From: Lachnospiraceae bacterium 10-1
GTDB lineage: Bacteria > Bacillota > Clostridia > Lachnospirales > Lachnospiraceae
NCBI GenBank assembly: GCA_000403495.2
Contig: KE159810.1
Location: 957,191 to 1,021,190, forward strand
DNA length: 64,000 bases
Reading direction: 5' to 3'
This document shows positions 7,011 through 15,626 of the stretch, piece by piece (position 1 is the first letter of the stretch; each line of letters starts with the position of its first letter). The notes beneath the pieces were generated by a model. The model ran no database searches, was not told the origin of the DNA, and saw nothing but the letters and a program-made list of their open reading frames with translations. The position numbers and the translations under genes are program-made.

Positions 7011-7947
7011 GTGCATTCCCTCCGTTTCTGATGTGGCTTCTGACATTCTCCCGGCTGCCGTAGCGCCAGGCGGCGTTTCCGTCCAGATGTTTATAAAGGT
7101 GCTCCCTGCAGCTCTTAAATTCCTCGCCGATAAAGCCAATGCGGTTCAGATAGGTGCGCATGGCAAACTTCTCGTTCTCGGCCTGGACTTTATGGTAGCG
7201 TGCAGACTTCTGGGTAAGGGCCTGATGATCCATCGCAAGCGCGAACACGATATAGGCCCGGATTTTCCCGGCATGGAACTCACTATTGAACCCCCTTAGC
7301 TCCACAGTGTGGTTGCCGTGGAAGAAACTGTGGAGATTAAGGAAATGGTACCGGCTCTGGTGGTAATGGGAGTTACGGTTACCGCCATACTTCTCATACC
7401 AAATCCTCTCAATCTGCTCAAACGTCTTTGGCTTTTGCCGGTTCATCTGATTTACCAGATAAGCATCCATCTTTTTGCAGTACTCCATCCGGTCCGGTGC
7501 AATCTGGAATGCTTTGTAGAACAGGTCATTGCGCGAGGCAATCAGGTTCACAAAGTTACGGATGCTGCGCGGGGTGTGCTCGTCCCCGTCCAGATGGATA
7601 TGGATGCCGCAGGTATTGTTCGTAAAACCTCCGGCTTTCCGTAGCCTCCTGATGAGTGACTGGATGCTGCCAATATCCTCGTAATAGCTGAGGATCGGGC
7701 TGACCATCTCCACACTGTAGCTGCTGTCCGCGCCGACAACCCTTCGGTTCTTTTTCTTCTGGCATTTGATGCTGCCATCATACATGAACTTCCAGATCCG
7801 CCCATCCGGTGCGGTTACTTCGTAGGCTTTATAGTAGCCGCCGGAATACCTTGCGCTGCCGCACAGATATTCTGCGGCCGCACTGGCCGCCTTTTCCCGG
7901 GTGATGCCGGTAAACTCCACCTCAATGCCAAATTTGTGTGTAAACAA
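7000..7947 (-). CDS. amidoligase-family enzyme, 315 aa
   Basis: The N terminus THKFGIEVEFTG carries the G-x-E-x-E metal motif of the amidoligase (COOH-NH2 ligase) fold. GIHIHLDG (about residue 115) and TVELRGFNSE (about 215) supply the other conserved residues of the glutamine-synthetase-like active site. Such enzymes form an amide between a carboxylate and an amine using ATP. The start is taken as TTG at 7945-7947 because AAAGGAGGTGGG lies just upstream and the domain begins there; the open frame continues to 8028. The gene is coupled to a cyclotransferase-fold partner. The substrate is unknown. Confidence 0.85.
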   Translation of the reverse strand: MFTHKFGIEVEFTGITREKAASAAAEYLCGSARYSGGYYKAYEVTAPDGRIWKFMYDGSIKCQKKKNRRVVGADSSYSVEMVSPILSYYEDIGSIQSLIRRLRKAGGFTNNTCGIHIHLDGDEHTPRSIRNFVNLIASRNDLFYKAFQIAPDRMEYCKKMDAYLVNQMNRQKPKTFEQIERIWYEKYGGNRNSHYHQSRYHFLNLHSFFHGNHTVELRGFNSEFHAGKIRAYIVFALAMDHQALTQKSARYHKVQAENEKFAMRTYLNRIGFIGEEFKSCREHLYKHLDGNAAWRYGSRENVRSHIRNGGNAHEG

Positions 7948-8056
7948 CTGTATCCCACCTCCTTTTTTTGATTGGCGGTCACGGGAGGCTCTGCGGCACA
8001 CCGCAGAAAAAATCCCGGTGTACCGCACGCAGTTGCTTAGTTGTTAAAGTTATGCT

Positions 8057-8230
8057 TTAATTTATTACATTTTCCTCCTTTCCCGGCGGCGCGCCGCCGC
8101 CAAGGTATCTTTGTGATAATTTCTGTAAAATCCGATGGTATTCGCTGAGCGTGATAAGTCCCTGCCCCAGCAGGTCATCCGTCATGCAGCAGAGGGCATG
8201 GTACCGGAGTTGGCGTTCAAAATCTGTCAT
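8057..8230 (-). CDS. small SHOCT-like helical protein, 57 aa
   Basis: The protein is a helical pair with LLGQGLITLSEYHRILQKL, similar to the SHOCT-type motif in which a short helix, a turn with Gly-x-Ile-Thr and a second helix follow one another. The start at 8228-8230 overlaps the upstream stop as ATGA and has GGAGGTGCGGGG before it. It is part of the minus-strand cluster upstream of the amidoligase. SHOCT segments are oligomerisation or nucleic-acid-associated motifs; function here is unknown. Confidence 0.6.
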   Translation of the reverse strand: MTDFERQLRYHALCCMTDDLLGQGLITLSEYHRILQKLSQRYLGGGAPPGKEENVIN

Positions 8231-8673
8231 CCCCGCACCTCCACACATGTATCTGCCTGCGCAGCTTTCCTGCTGTCGGCAAAACATTTCCGGCTGCAGA
8301 ACCTTTTATGCGGATTGCCAAAGGCAATAAACTCACGCCCGCACTGCTCACAGACCTGGCCATAAGGGATGCGGCGTTTCTGCTCATTACCCCATGCGTT
8401 CCGGCAGTGGGCTGAACAGAACAGCTGCTTGCCGCCCAGGGCAGGCTTCTCAAAGTCCCTGCCGCAGTATTTGCATTTGGGTGTAGTGGGTGTCCCTGCG
8501 CCCAAAACCATCGCAGGGATAATCTCATCCATCTTTGGTTCTTTGTCCATGATATGGCGAAAGGCATAGCGCACGGAACTCTCGCACCGGCCAAGCTCCC
8601 TGCCAATCTGGACAAAACTCTTCCCCAAAGCCCTCTGTTTCACGATATATTGTTTTTCTTGTTCAGACATCAT
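8227..8673 (-). CDS. helix-turn-helix protein with two zinc fingers, 148 aa
   Basis: Residues about 1-42 form an HTH of the kind found in resolvases and sigma factors (VKQRALGKSFVQIGRELGRCESSVRYAFRHI). Two zinc knuckles follow: CKYCG...FCSAHC at about 67-90 and CEQCG...FCSRKC at about 109-132, both of the FCS/MYM-like type. This layout suggests a DNA-binding regulator or transposon accessory protein. It is translationally coupled to the 57-aa gene (ATGA). The target is unknown. Confidence 0.7.
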   Translation of the reverse strand: MMSEQEKQYIVKQRALGKSFVQIGRELGRCESSVRYAFRHIMDKEPKMDEIIPAMVLGAGTPTTPKCKYCGRDFEKPALGGKQLFCSAHCRNAWGNEQKRRIPYGQVCEQCGREFIAFGNPHKRFCSRKCFADSRKAAQADTCVEVRG

Positions 8674-8721
8674 GTCCCTTCCCTCCTTTCTGACCTGCCC
8701 CGGTAAGTAAGTTGAAAAATG

Positions 8722-9705
8722 TTAAAGCGGACATATACATTCCTCCATTTCCAGCTCATCCCGGAGCATGTCGGTAAACTCTTCCGGCAGGATCACCGCG
8801 AAAATACGCGGGTACTGTGGGAAAGTCTCACGGATGTGCCGGATCAGCGAACGTTTCCGCGTTTCAGTCTTTACAATCCAGGCCACCAGCGGGAACACAT
8901 CGCCGTGCAGGCGCTGTTCGATGTCACTTTTGTAGTATTCATAATAGCGGCGGCATTTCCCGATAATGGTCTGGATGTCCTCAGTGTTTAAGTCTACCTC
9001 GATAAACCAGCGCAGTTCATACCATGCCTCTTCATGGCTCATCCAATCCTGTTTTTCCGTAACAATGGCAAGGTCAGGTTTCAGGATACGGCTTTTATAG
9101 CTGCCCTGATATGGCCGCCAACAGTCCGGCTCCAATTGGATCTCCGTAAGTTTCATGTCCTCTTTCCGGCAGGTTTCCACCGCAAGTACATAGCACTCAG
9201 CCACAGAAACAGTGTGCGCTAGGGTTGCAACCGATGGTTCAATGTTGCGTTTCCTGATTTCCGGATCATGGCGGTGAATCTGCAGGATATGCTCGCCAGC
9301 TTCGGTCAGGTAATAAATATATGCCACGTAGCCACGGCTGCGGCAGTCCACCTTCCGGTTGACGGCAGCGATGAGCCCTAAATCAGACAGGGATTTCAGG
9401 CGACGGTTGGCAGCGGTCGTGCTGGCATTTTTACTCGTCCTGCCCGTAAAATAAAGCCGCTGAACCTGTTTTCCGAGGATTGCCCGGCACCGGCAGATGG
9501 TGCCAAGAATCTGCCAGTCGAGGTCGGAGAGTTCCGTCTCCAGTGCAAGCAGACGCTTTCGGCTGAGCCTTGACGCCGCCGCACTTGTGGCAGGAGATAC
9601 CGATTCAGAACGGTATCCGTCTTTTCCCTTATCAGGGGCGGAAGTGCCGTTTTGTGCGCCTCCCGGGAATCCAGTTGTGACTATGCTGTTCATGGGGTTA
9701 TTCAT
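8722..9705 (-). CDS. Replic_Relax-family protein (replication-relaxation, relaxase-like), 327 aa
   Basis: After a Ser/Ala-rich leader (residues 1-48) comes a winged-helix part (about 50-150, LSDLDWQILGTICRCRAILGKQVQRLYF) and then a domain with WFIEVDLNTEDIQTIIGKCRRYYEYY (about 240-270). The E-V-D plus downstream Lys resembles a PD-(D/E)XK-type core, as proposed for the MOBC relaxase group. It is translated with the coupling ATPase: the genes overlap by 8 nt. It is the best candidate for the DNA-nicking protein of this element. GGAAGGAGCAGAAAG precedes the ATG. Enzymatic activity is inferred. Confidence 0.8.
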   Translation of the reverse strand: MNNPMNSIVTTGFPGGAQNGTSAPDKGKDGYRSESVSPATSAAASRLSRKRLLALETELSDLDWQILGTICRCRAILGKQVQRLYFTGRTSKNASTTAANRRLKSLSDLGLIAAVNRKVDCRSRGYVAYIYYLTEAGEHILQIHRHDPEIRKRNIEPSVATLAHTVSVAECYVLAVETCRKEDMKLTEIQLEPDCWRPYQGSYKSRILKPDLAIVTEKQDWMSHEEAWYELRWFIEVDLNTEDIQTIIGKCRRYYEYYKSDIEQRLHGDVFPLVAWIVKTETRKRSLIRHIRETFPQYPRIFAVILPEEFTDMLRDELEMEECICPL

Positions 9706-11878
9706 CTTTCTGCTCCTTCCTGCGGCGTCCTATGCCGCTCTTTTTGAAACCTTTTGCTTCTTCCTGCGGCGGGGTGGCAGTGTCCTTAAATATCTCTTTC
9801 AGCTCTGCCTCTACCGCTTCGGCTGGTGTGCCGTAGCGCGCCATGCTGGCTGCCCGTATCTCCGCCGCACTCTGCAAAGGTTCTGGTTTTGGGAGGGTCA
9901 CGCCCTGCACCCAGCCGGTGTTCCTGCCGCCGCTTTGGAAACTGGTATAGACGTGGTAGCGCATGAGCGAGGCGAAATCCAGCGCCTCCAGCCCGTCGGC
10001 CATTGCCGCCATATCCTTGGCGTCCTTCCCGCTGATGCCGAAAATAATCTTGTTCCGGGCATTGGCATCCACGCCGGAGCGGAGCAGTACCGGCAGCTGG
10101 TCGCGGTATTGGTGTGCCATAGTAATTGCAAGCCCCATGCCCCTTGCCTGCGCCAGCGCATCCGATAAATCGGTTGGCAGGGAAAGGTAATCCTGTAGTT
10201 CATCAATGTAGATGCTCACCATTTTCCGCTTTTCCTGCGGGACATTTGCCCGGCCAAGCGCCAGTGTCCAAGTTAATCCGACAATCAGCGAACCGAGCAG
10301 CCTTGCCGACTCACCGCCGATAACGCCTTTATTCAGCGGCACCAGCACAATCTTTGATTCGGTGTAAAGGCTATTTAAGTCAAACTTCGGGTGTCCCTGC
10401 CCCAGACAGTTGCGCAGCTTCGGGCGGAGCAGGAACTGCCGGAGCTTGTTCAAAACGGGCTCGGTCATCTGCTGCCGCTGGTAAGGGGTCAGGTTCTCGA
10501 AACGTGACCAGAAAGGCTTCAGGGCGATTTCATCTTTTACATTTTTTGTGATGTCAGCGCGGAACTTTTCGTTTGTCAGAAGTTCCGGCAGCCACATCAG
10601 GGAAGCGCCGTCCACCTCCATGAGTGTCAGGATGGCAGCCGATAAAATATCCTGTGTGCGGATGCCCCAGCTGTCTGCAAAAATCTCTTTTAAGACCGAA
10701 AGCACCGTGTCGGCAGTCAGTTCCTTATCTTGCCCCTTTGCACAGGTCAGTGGATTGAACCCTACCGGCTCCGGGCTGGCCGGGTCGACCACCACCACAT
10801 CTTCTCTGCGGTGCGCGGGAATACGCTCCAGTACATCATCCACCAGATCCTGCTTCGGGTCGATCACAAGGACACCCCGCCCGGCGCCAATATCTGAGAG
10901 GATCAGGTTCAGCATGGCGGTAGACTTTCCGCTCCCCGTAGGCCCTAAAATGATCGTGTGCTCCAGTGCGTCTTTCGGGGAAATACTGAGCCTTTCCCCA
11001 TTCATGGCGGTCGCAAAGCTCCTGTTCCCACTCTTAGCCCCCGGCTCCCTGTACCACCTGGGTGATAAGGTGCCTTTGGGATGAAGCGAAGCAGTTCCGG
11101 GCAGGGCATCCTCGCCCACCGGCAGGAGCATGAAGCCGGAAAGTTCTTTCACCGACAGCCGGAGCGGGAAATGCCATGGCACGTCTGCCCCGGTCAGTTT
11201 CTTCGGGTTCTCACTGGCGGTATAGATTTTGACGCCTGCCGATTCCAGAATGCGGAAAGCGGCGGTCAAGTTGTGCAGTGGGTCAATATAATCCTTCCGG
11301 TTACTGGAGCCGATGCGGATCACCGCCTGGAACCCGCTCTGCTCGGCTTTTTCCTTTGCCGACTTCACCATGTCGCTGGTGGCTTTCTGTACCGTCCCGG
11401 TGATAATTTCCAACCACGAGGCATTCGGGTCCTGCATCCCACTGGAGAGCGGCACCGGACTGTAAGAAGCGCCCAAGACAATCTGTATGGCCAGTTCCTC
11501 ATTTTCCCCAGTGTTTGCCAGTGCAGCCAGTCCTGCCCGAAGCACCGCCATGGAAGTGTCCATGTTGAGGGAGAGTAGTTTTTTGGAAGTTTTAAGCTGT
11601 GCCGCCCCGGCGGTCTCTTTCCGCGGGGTCTGACAGATGCTCCCAAAACAGACATCCCCGTGCGCCTTAAAAATGTGTTCTATCTTATCAAGATGCTGGC
11701 GTTCTGTACCGAGCAGGTAGCGGATTTTACCGCCGCTGCCCCGGCACTCCCACACCACTGCACCGCGTGGGTGTGTGGCGGCAAGGTGGGAGAGCGTATC
11801 CCACACCGCCTCAATGGCAAACGGCCTCTGCCATGCAACTTCCCGCCAGACAAGCTCCTTAAAATTATGTGTACTCAT
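9698..11878 (-). CDS. VirD4/TraG-like type IV coupling ATPase, 726 aa
   Basis: Walker A LGPTGSGKST lies near residues 311-320 and Walker B VSIYIDELQD near 552-561. An N-terminal domain of about 280 residues without membrane segments precedes the motor, and a TraG-D-type C-terminal region includes AQARGMGLAITMAHQYRDQLP. Coupling proteins bring the nicked DNA to the mating pore. Lacking its own membrane anchor, it may use the 72-aa two-helix membrane protein encoded immediately upstream. The start at 11876-11878 is preferred because AAAGGAAGCGG precedes it and it lies just after the upstream stop. Confidence 0.9.
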   Translation of the reverse strand: MSTHNFKELVWREVAWQRPFAIEAVWDTLSHLAATHPRGAVVWECRGSGGKIRYLLGTERQHLDKIEHIFKAHGDVCFGSICQTPRKETAGAAQLKTSKKLLSLNMDTSMAVLRAGLAALANTGENEELAIQIVLGASYSPVPLSSGMQDPNASWLEIITGTVQKATSDMVKSAKEKAEQSGFQAVIRIGSSNRKDYIDPLHNLTAAFRILESAGVKIYTASENPKKLTGADVPWHFPLRLSVKELSGFMLLPVGEDALPGTASLHPKGTLSPRWYREPGAKSGNRSFATAMNGERLSISPKDALEHTIILGPTGSGKSTAMLNLILSDIGAGRGVLVIDPKQDLVDDVLERIPAHRREDVVVVDPASPEPVGFNPLTCAKGQDKELTADTVLSVLKEIFADSWGIRTQDILSAAILTLMEVDGASLMWLPELLTNEKFRADITKNVKDEIALKPFWSRFENLTPYQRQQMTEPVLNKLRQFLLRPKLRNCLGQGHPKFDLNSLYTESKIVLVPLNKGVIGGESARLLGSLIVGLTWTLALGRANVPQEKRKMVSIYIDELQDYLSLPTDLSDALAQARGMGLAITMAHQYRDQLPVLLRSGVDANARNKIIFGISGKDAKDMAAMADGLEALDFASLMRYHVYTSFQSGGRNTGWVQGVTLPKPEPLQSAAEIRAASMARYGTPAEAVEAELKEIFKDTATPPQEEAKGFKKSGIGRRRKEQKDE

Positions 11879-11891
11879 AATGCCGCTTCCT

Positions 11892-12110
11892 TTACCACCT
11901 GTCTCCATGCCGGTTTTTCCAGATACGCCAGCCAATGGCTGCCCCGGCTGTCATCGCCGCAATAATGAGCAGCACCCACCAAACTTCGAGGAAGAACCGC
12001 ACGCCCAGCCGGATTAGGTAGCCGCTGGCGGCGATGATGAGCGCCGTCTCGAAAATATACTGAATCCATCGTCCGGGGCCGCGCCGGTTTTCGTTTTCGT
12101 ATCCAAACAT
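11892..12110 (-). CDS. two-helix membrane protein, 72 aa
   Basis: After a short charged N terminus (YENENRRGPGR) there are two hydrophobic helices (about residues 20-38 and 42-62) ending in WKNRHGDRW. A GGAGGGAG site lies 13 nt upstream. It lies 13 nt before the coupling ATPase, whose own sequence lacks membrane helices, so it may be the separately encoded membrane anchor of the transfer ATPase. No family could be named. Confidence 0.6.
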   Translation of the reverse strand: MFGYENENRRGPGRWIQYIFETALIIAASGYLIRLGVRFFLEVWWVLLIIAAMTAGAAIGWRIWKNRHGDRW

Positions 12111-12116
12111 AATTCA

Positions 12117-12743
12117 TCACACTCCCTCCGCTTTCTTATGAAAGTCTTTTATCAAGGCATCGCTGTACTTTGGCACTGGAAATCCAGGAATGACCACATC
12201 GGATGCAATCTCATCCCCCCAGGCCGCCCAGCCGTGTCGGGGACGACGGGCAAACAGCTCTAAATATGGGCCGGGAGATACACGCTCCACAATGTCATAA
12301 AATTCCTCTGGCTTATGCGAGTGGGGCGGCTGCACCGGAAAAAAGCCCCAGCTCGGCTGGCTTTTGAATCTGACCGGCGCTTTGCCGCGTGTCCCCAGCA
12401 GGCAGTGTTCCGTAGTGTTGCGGAGGTATGTGCCTAATCCTACGCGCGGCTTTACCCATGTGAAAATGGAACGTGGCGTGAAACCCCAGCTTTCTAAAAT
12501 GTCATAGCCTATGCGCAGGGTGCCATTTGTTACCCAGAGCCAGCAGTGTGCGTTTTCTGCGCATAAATCCGCTAAGGGCAGATCCCTGATCTGGGATGGG
12601 GTCAACAATCCATAATGCTGGACAGCGCCGCGGGAGCCATACTGGAGCACGTCCCAGGGCGGGTCAACCACTGCCGTGGCGGCTCCTTCCGCTAGTGCAT
12701 CCAGAAATATAGGCTTATTTATTGTCATTGCATCAAAACTCAT
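12117..12743 (-). CDS. MT-A70 family adenine methyltransferase, second tandem copy, 208 aa
   Basis: The catalytic DPPW motif is at about residues 27-30 (VVDPPWDV). GFTPRSIFTWVKPRVGLGTYLRN and PEEFYDIVERVSPGPYLELFARR follow as in the MT-A70/Ime4-like N6-adenine methyltransferases, which use S-adenosylmethionine. The start at 12741-12743 overlaps the upstream paralogue by 11 nt and has a GAGAGGAGAAG site. It may protect element DNA from restriction or mark RNA; the sequence does not decide. No restriction endonuclease gene is adjacent. Confidence 0.88.
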   Translation of the reverse strand: MSFDAMTINKPIFLDALAEGAATAVVDPPWDVLQYGSRGAVQHYGLLTPSQIRDLPLADLCAENAHCWLWVTNGTLRIGYDILESWGFTPRSIFTWVKPRVGLGTYLRNTTEHCLLGTRGKAPVRFKSQPSWGFFPVQPPHSHKPEEFYDIVERVSPGPYLELFARRPRHGWAAWGDEIASDVVIPGFPVPKYSDALIKDFHKKAEGV

Positions 12744-13377
12744 TATTTTTCTTCTCCTCTCTGTTTTTGCTGTCTGACAAAGCAGACAGAATAGTGCCGC
12801 TGTATTTGGGCACCGGATAGCCGGGAATGGCCACATCGGAATCAATCTCATTTCCCCAGGCAGTCCAGCCGTGCCTACGCCGCCTTGCAAACAATTCTAG
12901 GTATGGGCCAGGAGACACACGTTCCACGATGTCATAAAATTCCTCCGGCTTATGGCTGTGATCCTGTATGGGGAAAACCCCGACGTTTGGCTGGTTTTTC
13001 ACCCTGACCGGCGCTTTGCCGCGGGTGGCAAGAATACAGTGTTCGGTGCAGTTCCTCAAGTACACCCCAAGTCCAAGCCGGGGCTTAAGCCATGTGAAAA
13101 TGGATCGAGGTGTGAAGCCCCATGCCCGCAGGATGGAAAAACCGATTTCCAGCGTGGCGTTGGTCACCCAGAGCCAGCAGTGTGCGTTCTCAGCACAGAG
13201 GCTCCCGACCGGCAGGGCTTTGATCTGCTCCAGTGTCATGAGCTTATAGTGGTTTACCGCACCATAATTGCCGCGTTGCTGCACGTCCCAGGGCGGGTCA
13301 ACGATTACCGTAGACGCGCCCTTTGGCATTGTGCCCGGCAGTATAGGGTCTTTTATTTTCATAGCATCAAAAACCAT
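12733..13377 (-). CDS. MT-A70 family adenine methyltransferase, first tandem copy, 214 aa
   Basis: VIVDPPWDV carries the catalytic motif at about residues 27-30. The chain aligns with the downstream copy almost end to end (CAENAHCWLWVTN, GFTPRSIFTW, SPGPYLELFARR shared), pointing to a tandem duplication with later divergence. The region between the motif and CAENAHCW, likely to touch the target, differs more, so the two may recognise different sites. It follows a 185-nt gap containing inverted repeats. Function as orphan DNA methylase is inferred. Confidence 0.88.
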   Translation of the reverse strand: MVFDAMKIKDPILPGTMPKGASTVIVDPPWDVQQRGNYGAVNHYKLMTLEQIKALPVGSLCAENAHCWLWVTNATLEIGFSILRAWGFTPRSIFTWLKPRLGLGVYLRNCTEHCILATRGKAPVRVKNQPNVGVFPIQDHSHKPEEFYDIVERVSPGPYLELFARRRRHGWTAWGNEIDSDVAIPGYPVPKYSGTILSALSDSKNREEKKNNEF

Positions 13378-13417
13378 GCAGTCCTTCCTGACTATTTAAT
13401 TTTTATTGCCACACCGA

Positions 13418-13520
13418 TTTGACAGGCTGTCAAACCGGCGGGCGATTGGTGCGATTATAACGCCTCCCCGCCAAAAACCGTGGAAATATGTAAGTTATGC
13501 TTACGCCGTGAGCATAACTT
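13418..13520. repeat. two inverted repeats upstream of the methyltransferase pair
   Basis: TTTGACA (13418-13424) pairs with TGTCAAA (13428-13434). AAGTTATGCT (13492-13501) pairs with AGCATAACTT (13511-13520). They lie in the only sizeable gap of this minus-strand cluster, before the MT-A70 genes. AAGTTATGCTT recurs near 8047-8057, ahead of the amidoligase cluster, so it may be a regulator site shared within the element. Confidence 0.5.
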
Positions 13521-13562
13521 TTACGGTATGGGCGTTGCACAGCCCTGTCCATTGGCAGTGTC

Positions 13563-13817
13563 TCAGATATCCTCATCCACGGTGTTTTCCCCAAACCCGT
13601 GCAGGCAGGCGGCGCTGAACATCTTGCTAAAAGCTTCCATGCCGTCATTGTCCAACAGAAACTCATCCTGGATTAGCTGACGGAGATACTTGTTTTCTTC
13701 CTGCAGATCTGCCAGCCTGCCGAAATTGAAAAAAACCGTATCGACAAGCCAAAGCAGTGCGCTGGCCATCAGCAGGAGCACAATAATAAGTATAATGATA
13801 ACTATGTATCCATCCAT
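13563..13817 (-). CDS. single-pass membrane protein, 84 aa
   Basis: Residues 3-27 form one long hydrophobic helix (YIVIIILIIVLLLMASALLWL). After it comes a predicted coiled coil (LADLQEENKYLRQLIQDE) and an acidic tail. Six nt separate it from the gene upstream, so the two are one transcription unit. It resembles small accessory membrane proteins of conjugation modules, but no family was recognised. Confidence 0.6.
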   Translation of the reverse strand: MDGYIVIIILIIVLLLMASALLWLVDTVFFNFGRLADLQEENKYLRQLIQDEFLLDNDGMEAFSKMFSAACLHGFGENTVDEDI

Positions 13818-13822
13818 TCCGG

Positions 13823-14146
13823 CTACCTCCTTTCCATCATCTGCTGCAGGCTCTTCCTGGCATACACCGCCAGTATGGCCTCATAATACTCGCGTCCCAA
13901 CGGTGCCGCTTCGGATAATTTGGTGGCCATGAAGGCCAGCCCGCCGGTATTCTCCATGATGGATTTGGCAAACAGCACATCCCTGCGGTTCTGGAGGATT
14001 GACAACGCGGCAGATTCCGTGAAGTCTTCCGGGTGTACGTATTCCCCTGCGCCTGCCGGGATGAGGCTGATGATGTCCTCCGCCTCCGGCGGGACGTCAT
14101 AAGTGTTGTAGGTATAATTCCTGCTATTGTTTCTTTGTCTTCGCAT
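13823..14146 (-). CDS. hypothetical protein, 107 aa
   Basis: Starting at 14144-14146, with AAAAGGAGGTTTCCACA before it, the protein has a basic N terminus (MRRQRNNSRNYTYNTYD) and a helical body (SILQNRRDVLFAKSIMENTGG...). There is no signal peptide or membrane segment. A longer open frame to 14278 lacks a ribosome site. It lies 6 nt before the membrane-protein gene, in the transfer-like cluster. Function unknown. Confidence 0.6.
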   Translation of the reverse strand: MRRQRNNSRNYTYNTYDVPPEAEDIISLIPAGAGEYVHPEDFTESAALSILQNRRDVLFAKSIMENTGGLAFMATKLSEAAPLGREYYEAILAVYARKSLQQMMERR

Positions 14147-14261
14147 TGTGGAAACCTCCTTTTGATTTTTGGAGGGCTGTTTCACCCCTCTACAACAAAA
14201 AGGACTCGCTTTTTCTATTTGAGTAGTGAAAGCAAAACTTTCCTGAAAAAAGGCGCAAAAA

Positions 14262-14303
14262 ATAAGCCTGCCCTGCATTGAAGAATGTGCGGAACAGGCT
14301 TAT
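14262..14303 (-). terminator. hairpin terminator after the surface-protein operon
   Basis: ATAAGCCTG (14262-14270) pairs with CAGGCTTAT (14295-14303). Read on the minus strand the stem is followed by TTTTTTG. It lies just past the stop of the gene at 14334. Confidence 0.65.
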
Positions 14304-14333
14304 AAGTGTCTTGAATTTATGAAATTGTAATAC

Positions 14334-15626
14334 TTATCTTGGAGTGTGCCGTAATTTTAGAAGCAGATAGATGATGGCTAATAGGCACAGCACCAACAAT
14401 ACGCACAGCAAACCTGTTATAATAGTGTGAGTTATTTTAGGTTTCTGTACCATTGTTTTTGCGTGATCCTGATGAATTGTCGCTTTGACCATGCCCTGCG
14501 CCCAATTCACGAGAACATTATCCCCTTCTTCAAGACTCTTATCAGTAACTTCAGTAGTAAAACGCACCCAGCCAGATGCATTAGGTTCATAACTGCCGAT
14601 ATTTATGCCACCATCAAAGAGGTCTCCATCTGGAGTGATTTGCTTCCCGTCCTTGTAATTCGAGTTATATAGATAAGTTGTATTGGCGATATAAACCATA
14701 TTTTCTGGCAGAACGTCACGGATAATCACGTTTTCCTGAATATCATTAGCAGCGTTGTTAGTGAATTGAATCTGGTATTCCACACGGTCGCCGATTTTAG
14801 CATCAATGGATTCACTAAATTCATCATGCGTACCAGCAGGGCGGACTTTAACATCCAGTTCAAATTCATGGTCATAAACCACCTTGACCTTGATAGTGAC
14901 AATCTGAGTGTATTCAAAACAGCCTGGAATCTTGCCATCAAAATCTTCATATCCTATTAAGGCTCCACCACTGGATGCATTTGTCACAATAGAATCATCT
15001 GGAAAACCAATTCCACTTGAACTGGCAAAACCATTGTTGTATAGCATAGCAGATCCATACACATATTCCAAATAAAAAGATCGGCCATCAGGAGCTTGAA
15101 ATAAAATATCGTCATAAATTTGGGCGGCGTTGGCATTATCGGAATTAATCCAGCCACCTACCTCAATCTGGTTGCCCGATACTGTCGGAATACTGAATGC
15201 AACCTTAGTATCGGTGGCTGTGGCATCTTCGCCATTTGGGTTGTTATTATGGACATATATTCGCACCAGGTATACCTTGCCATCTTCTGCTGTAATCGTA
15301 TTGGAATTCCAGGCTCCATGTATATCCTGATCTATTGCAAGAGCTGTAACAAAGTTACGCTCATCACCATAATTCGGGTTATTAACAATGGAATTAAAAA
15401 CTGGTGTATAATCCCCAATAAAACTGCGGGGATTCCCTTCTTCATCAAGGAATGTAGCGCCGTCGCCATTCTCATCCTCATCAGTAAGCACCAATGCCGG
15501 ACGCCCGCCTAAATTATCCCAATAAGCTGAAACATCCATCGGAATCAGTATGGCCGTAATGGAGAGCATTATGACAGACAGAACTATATACTGAACAATT
15601 TTTTGGGCTTTAGGTTGTTTTAGCAT
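14334..15626 (-). CDS. membrane-anchored surface protein with DUF11-like repeat domain, 430 aa
   Basis: Residues 12-35 form an N-terminal signal or anchor helix. The ectodomain contains a DUF11-type segment (about 265-385: AKIGDRVEYQIQFTNNAANDIQENVIIRDVLPENMVYI), a beta-sandwich repeat found in Gram-positive surface proteins. A second transmembrane helix (about 398-422) and a short basic tail close the chain; there is no LPXTG sorting motif. Its ATG shares one base with the stop of the upstream gene (TGATG), so the two are co-translated. A contact or adhesion role on the donor surface is possible; function is unproven. Confidence 0.75.
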   Translation of the reverse strand: MLKQPKAQKIVQYIVLSVIMLSITAILIPMDVSAYWDNLGGRPALVLTDEDENGDGATFLDEEGNPRSFIGDYTPVFNSIVNNPNYGDERNFVTALAIDQDIHGAWNSNTITAEDGKVYLVRIYVHNNNPNGEDATATDTKVAFSIPTVSGNQIEVGGWINSDNANAAQIYDDILFQAPDGRSFYLEYVYGSAMLYNNGFASSSGIGFPDDSIVTNASSGGALIGYEDFDGKIPGCFEYTQIVTIKVKVVYDHEFELDVKVRPAGTHDEFSESIDAKIGDRVEYQIQFTNNAANDIQENVIIRDVLPENMVYIANTTYLYNSNYKDGKQITPDGDLFDGGINIGSYEPNASGWVRFTTEVTDKSLEEGDNVLVNWAQGMVKATIHQDHAKTMVQKPKITHTIITGLLCVLLVLCLLAIIYLLLKLRHTPR

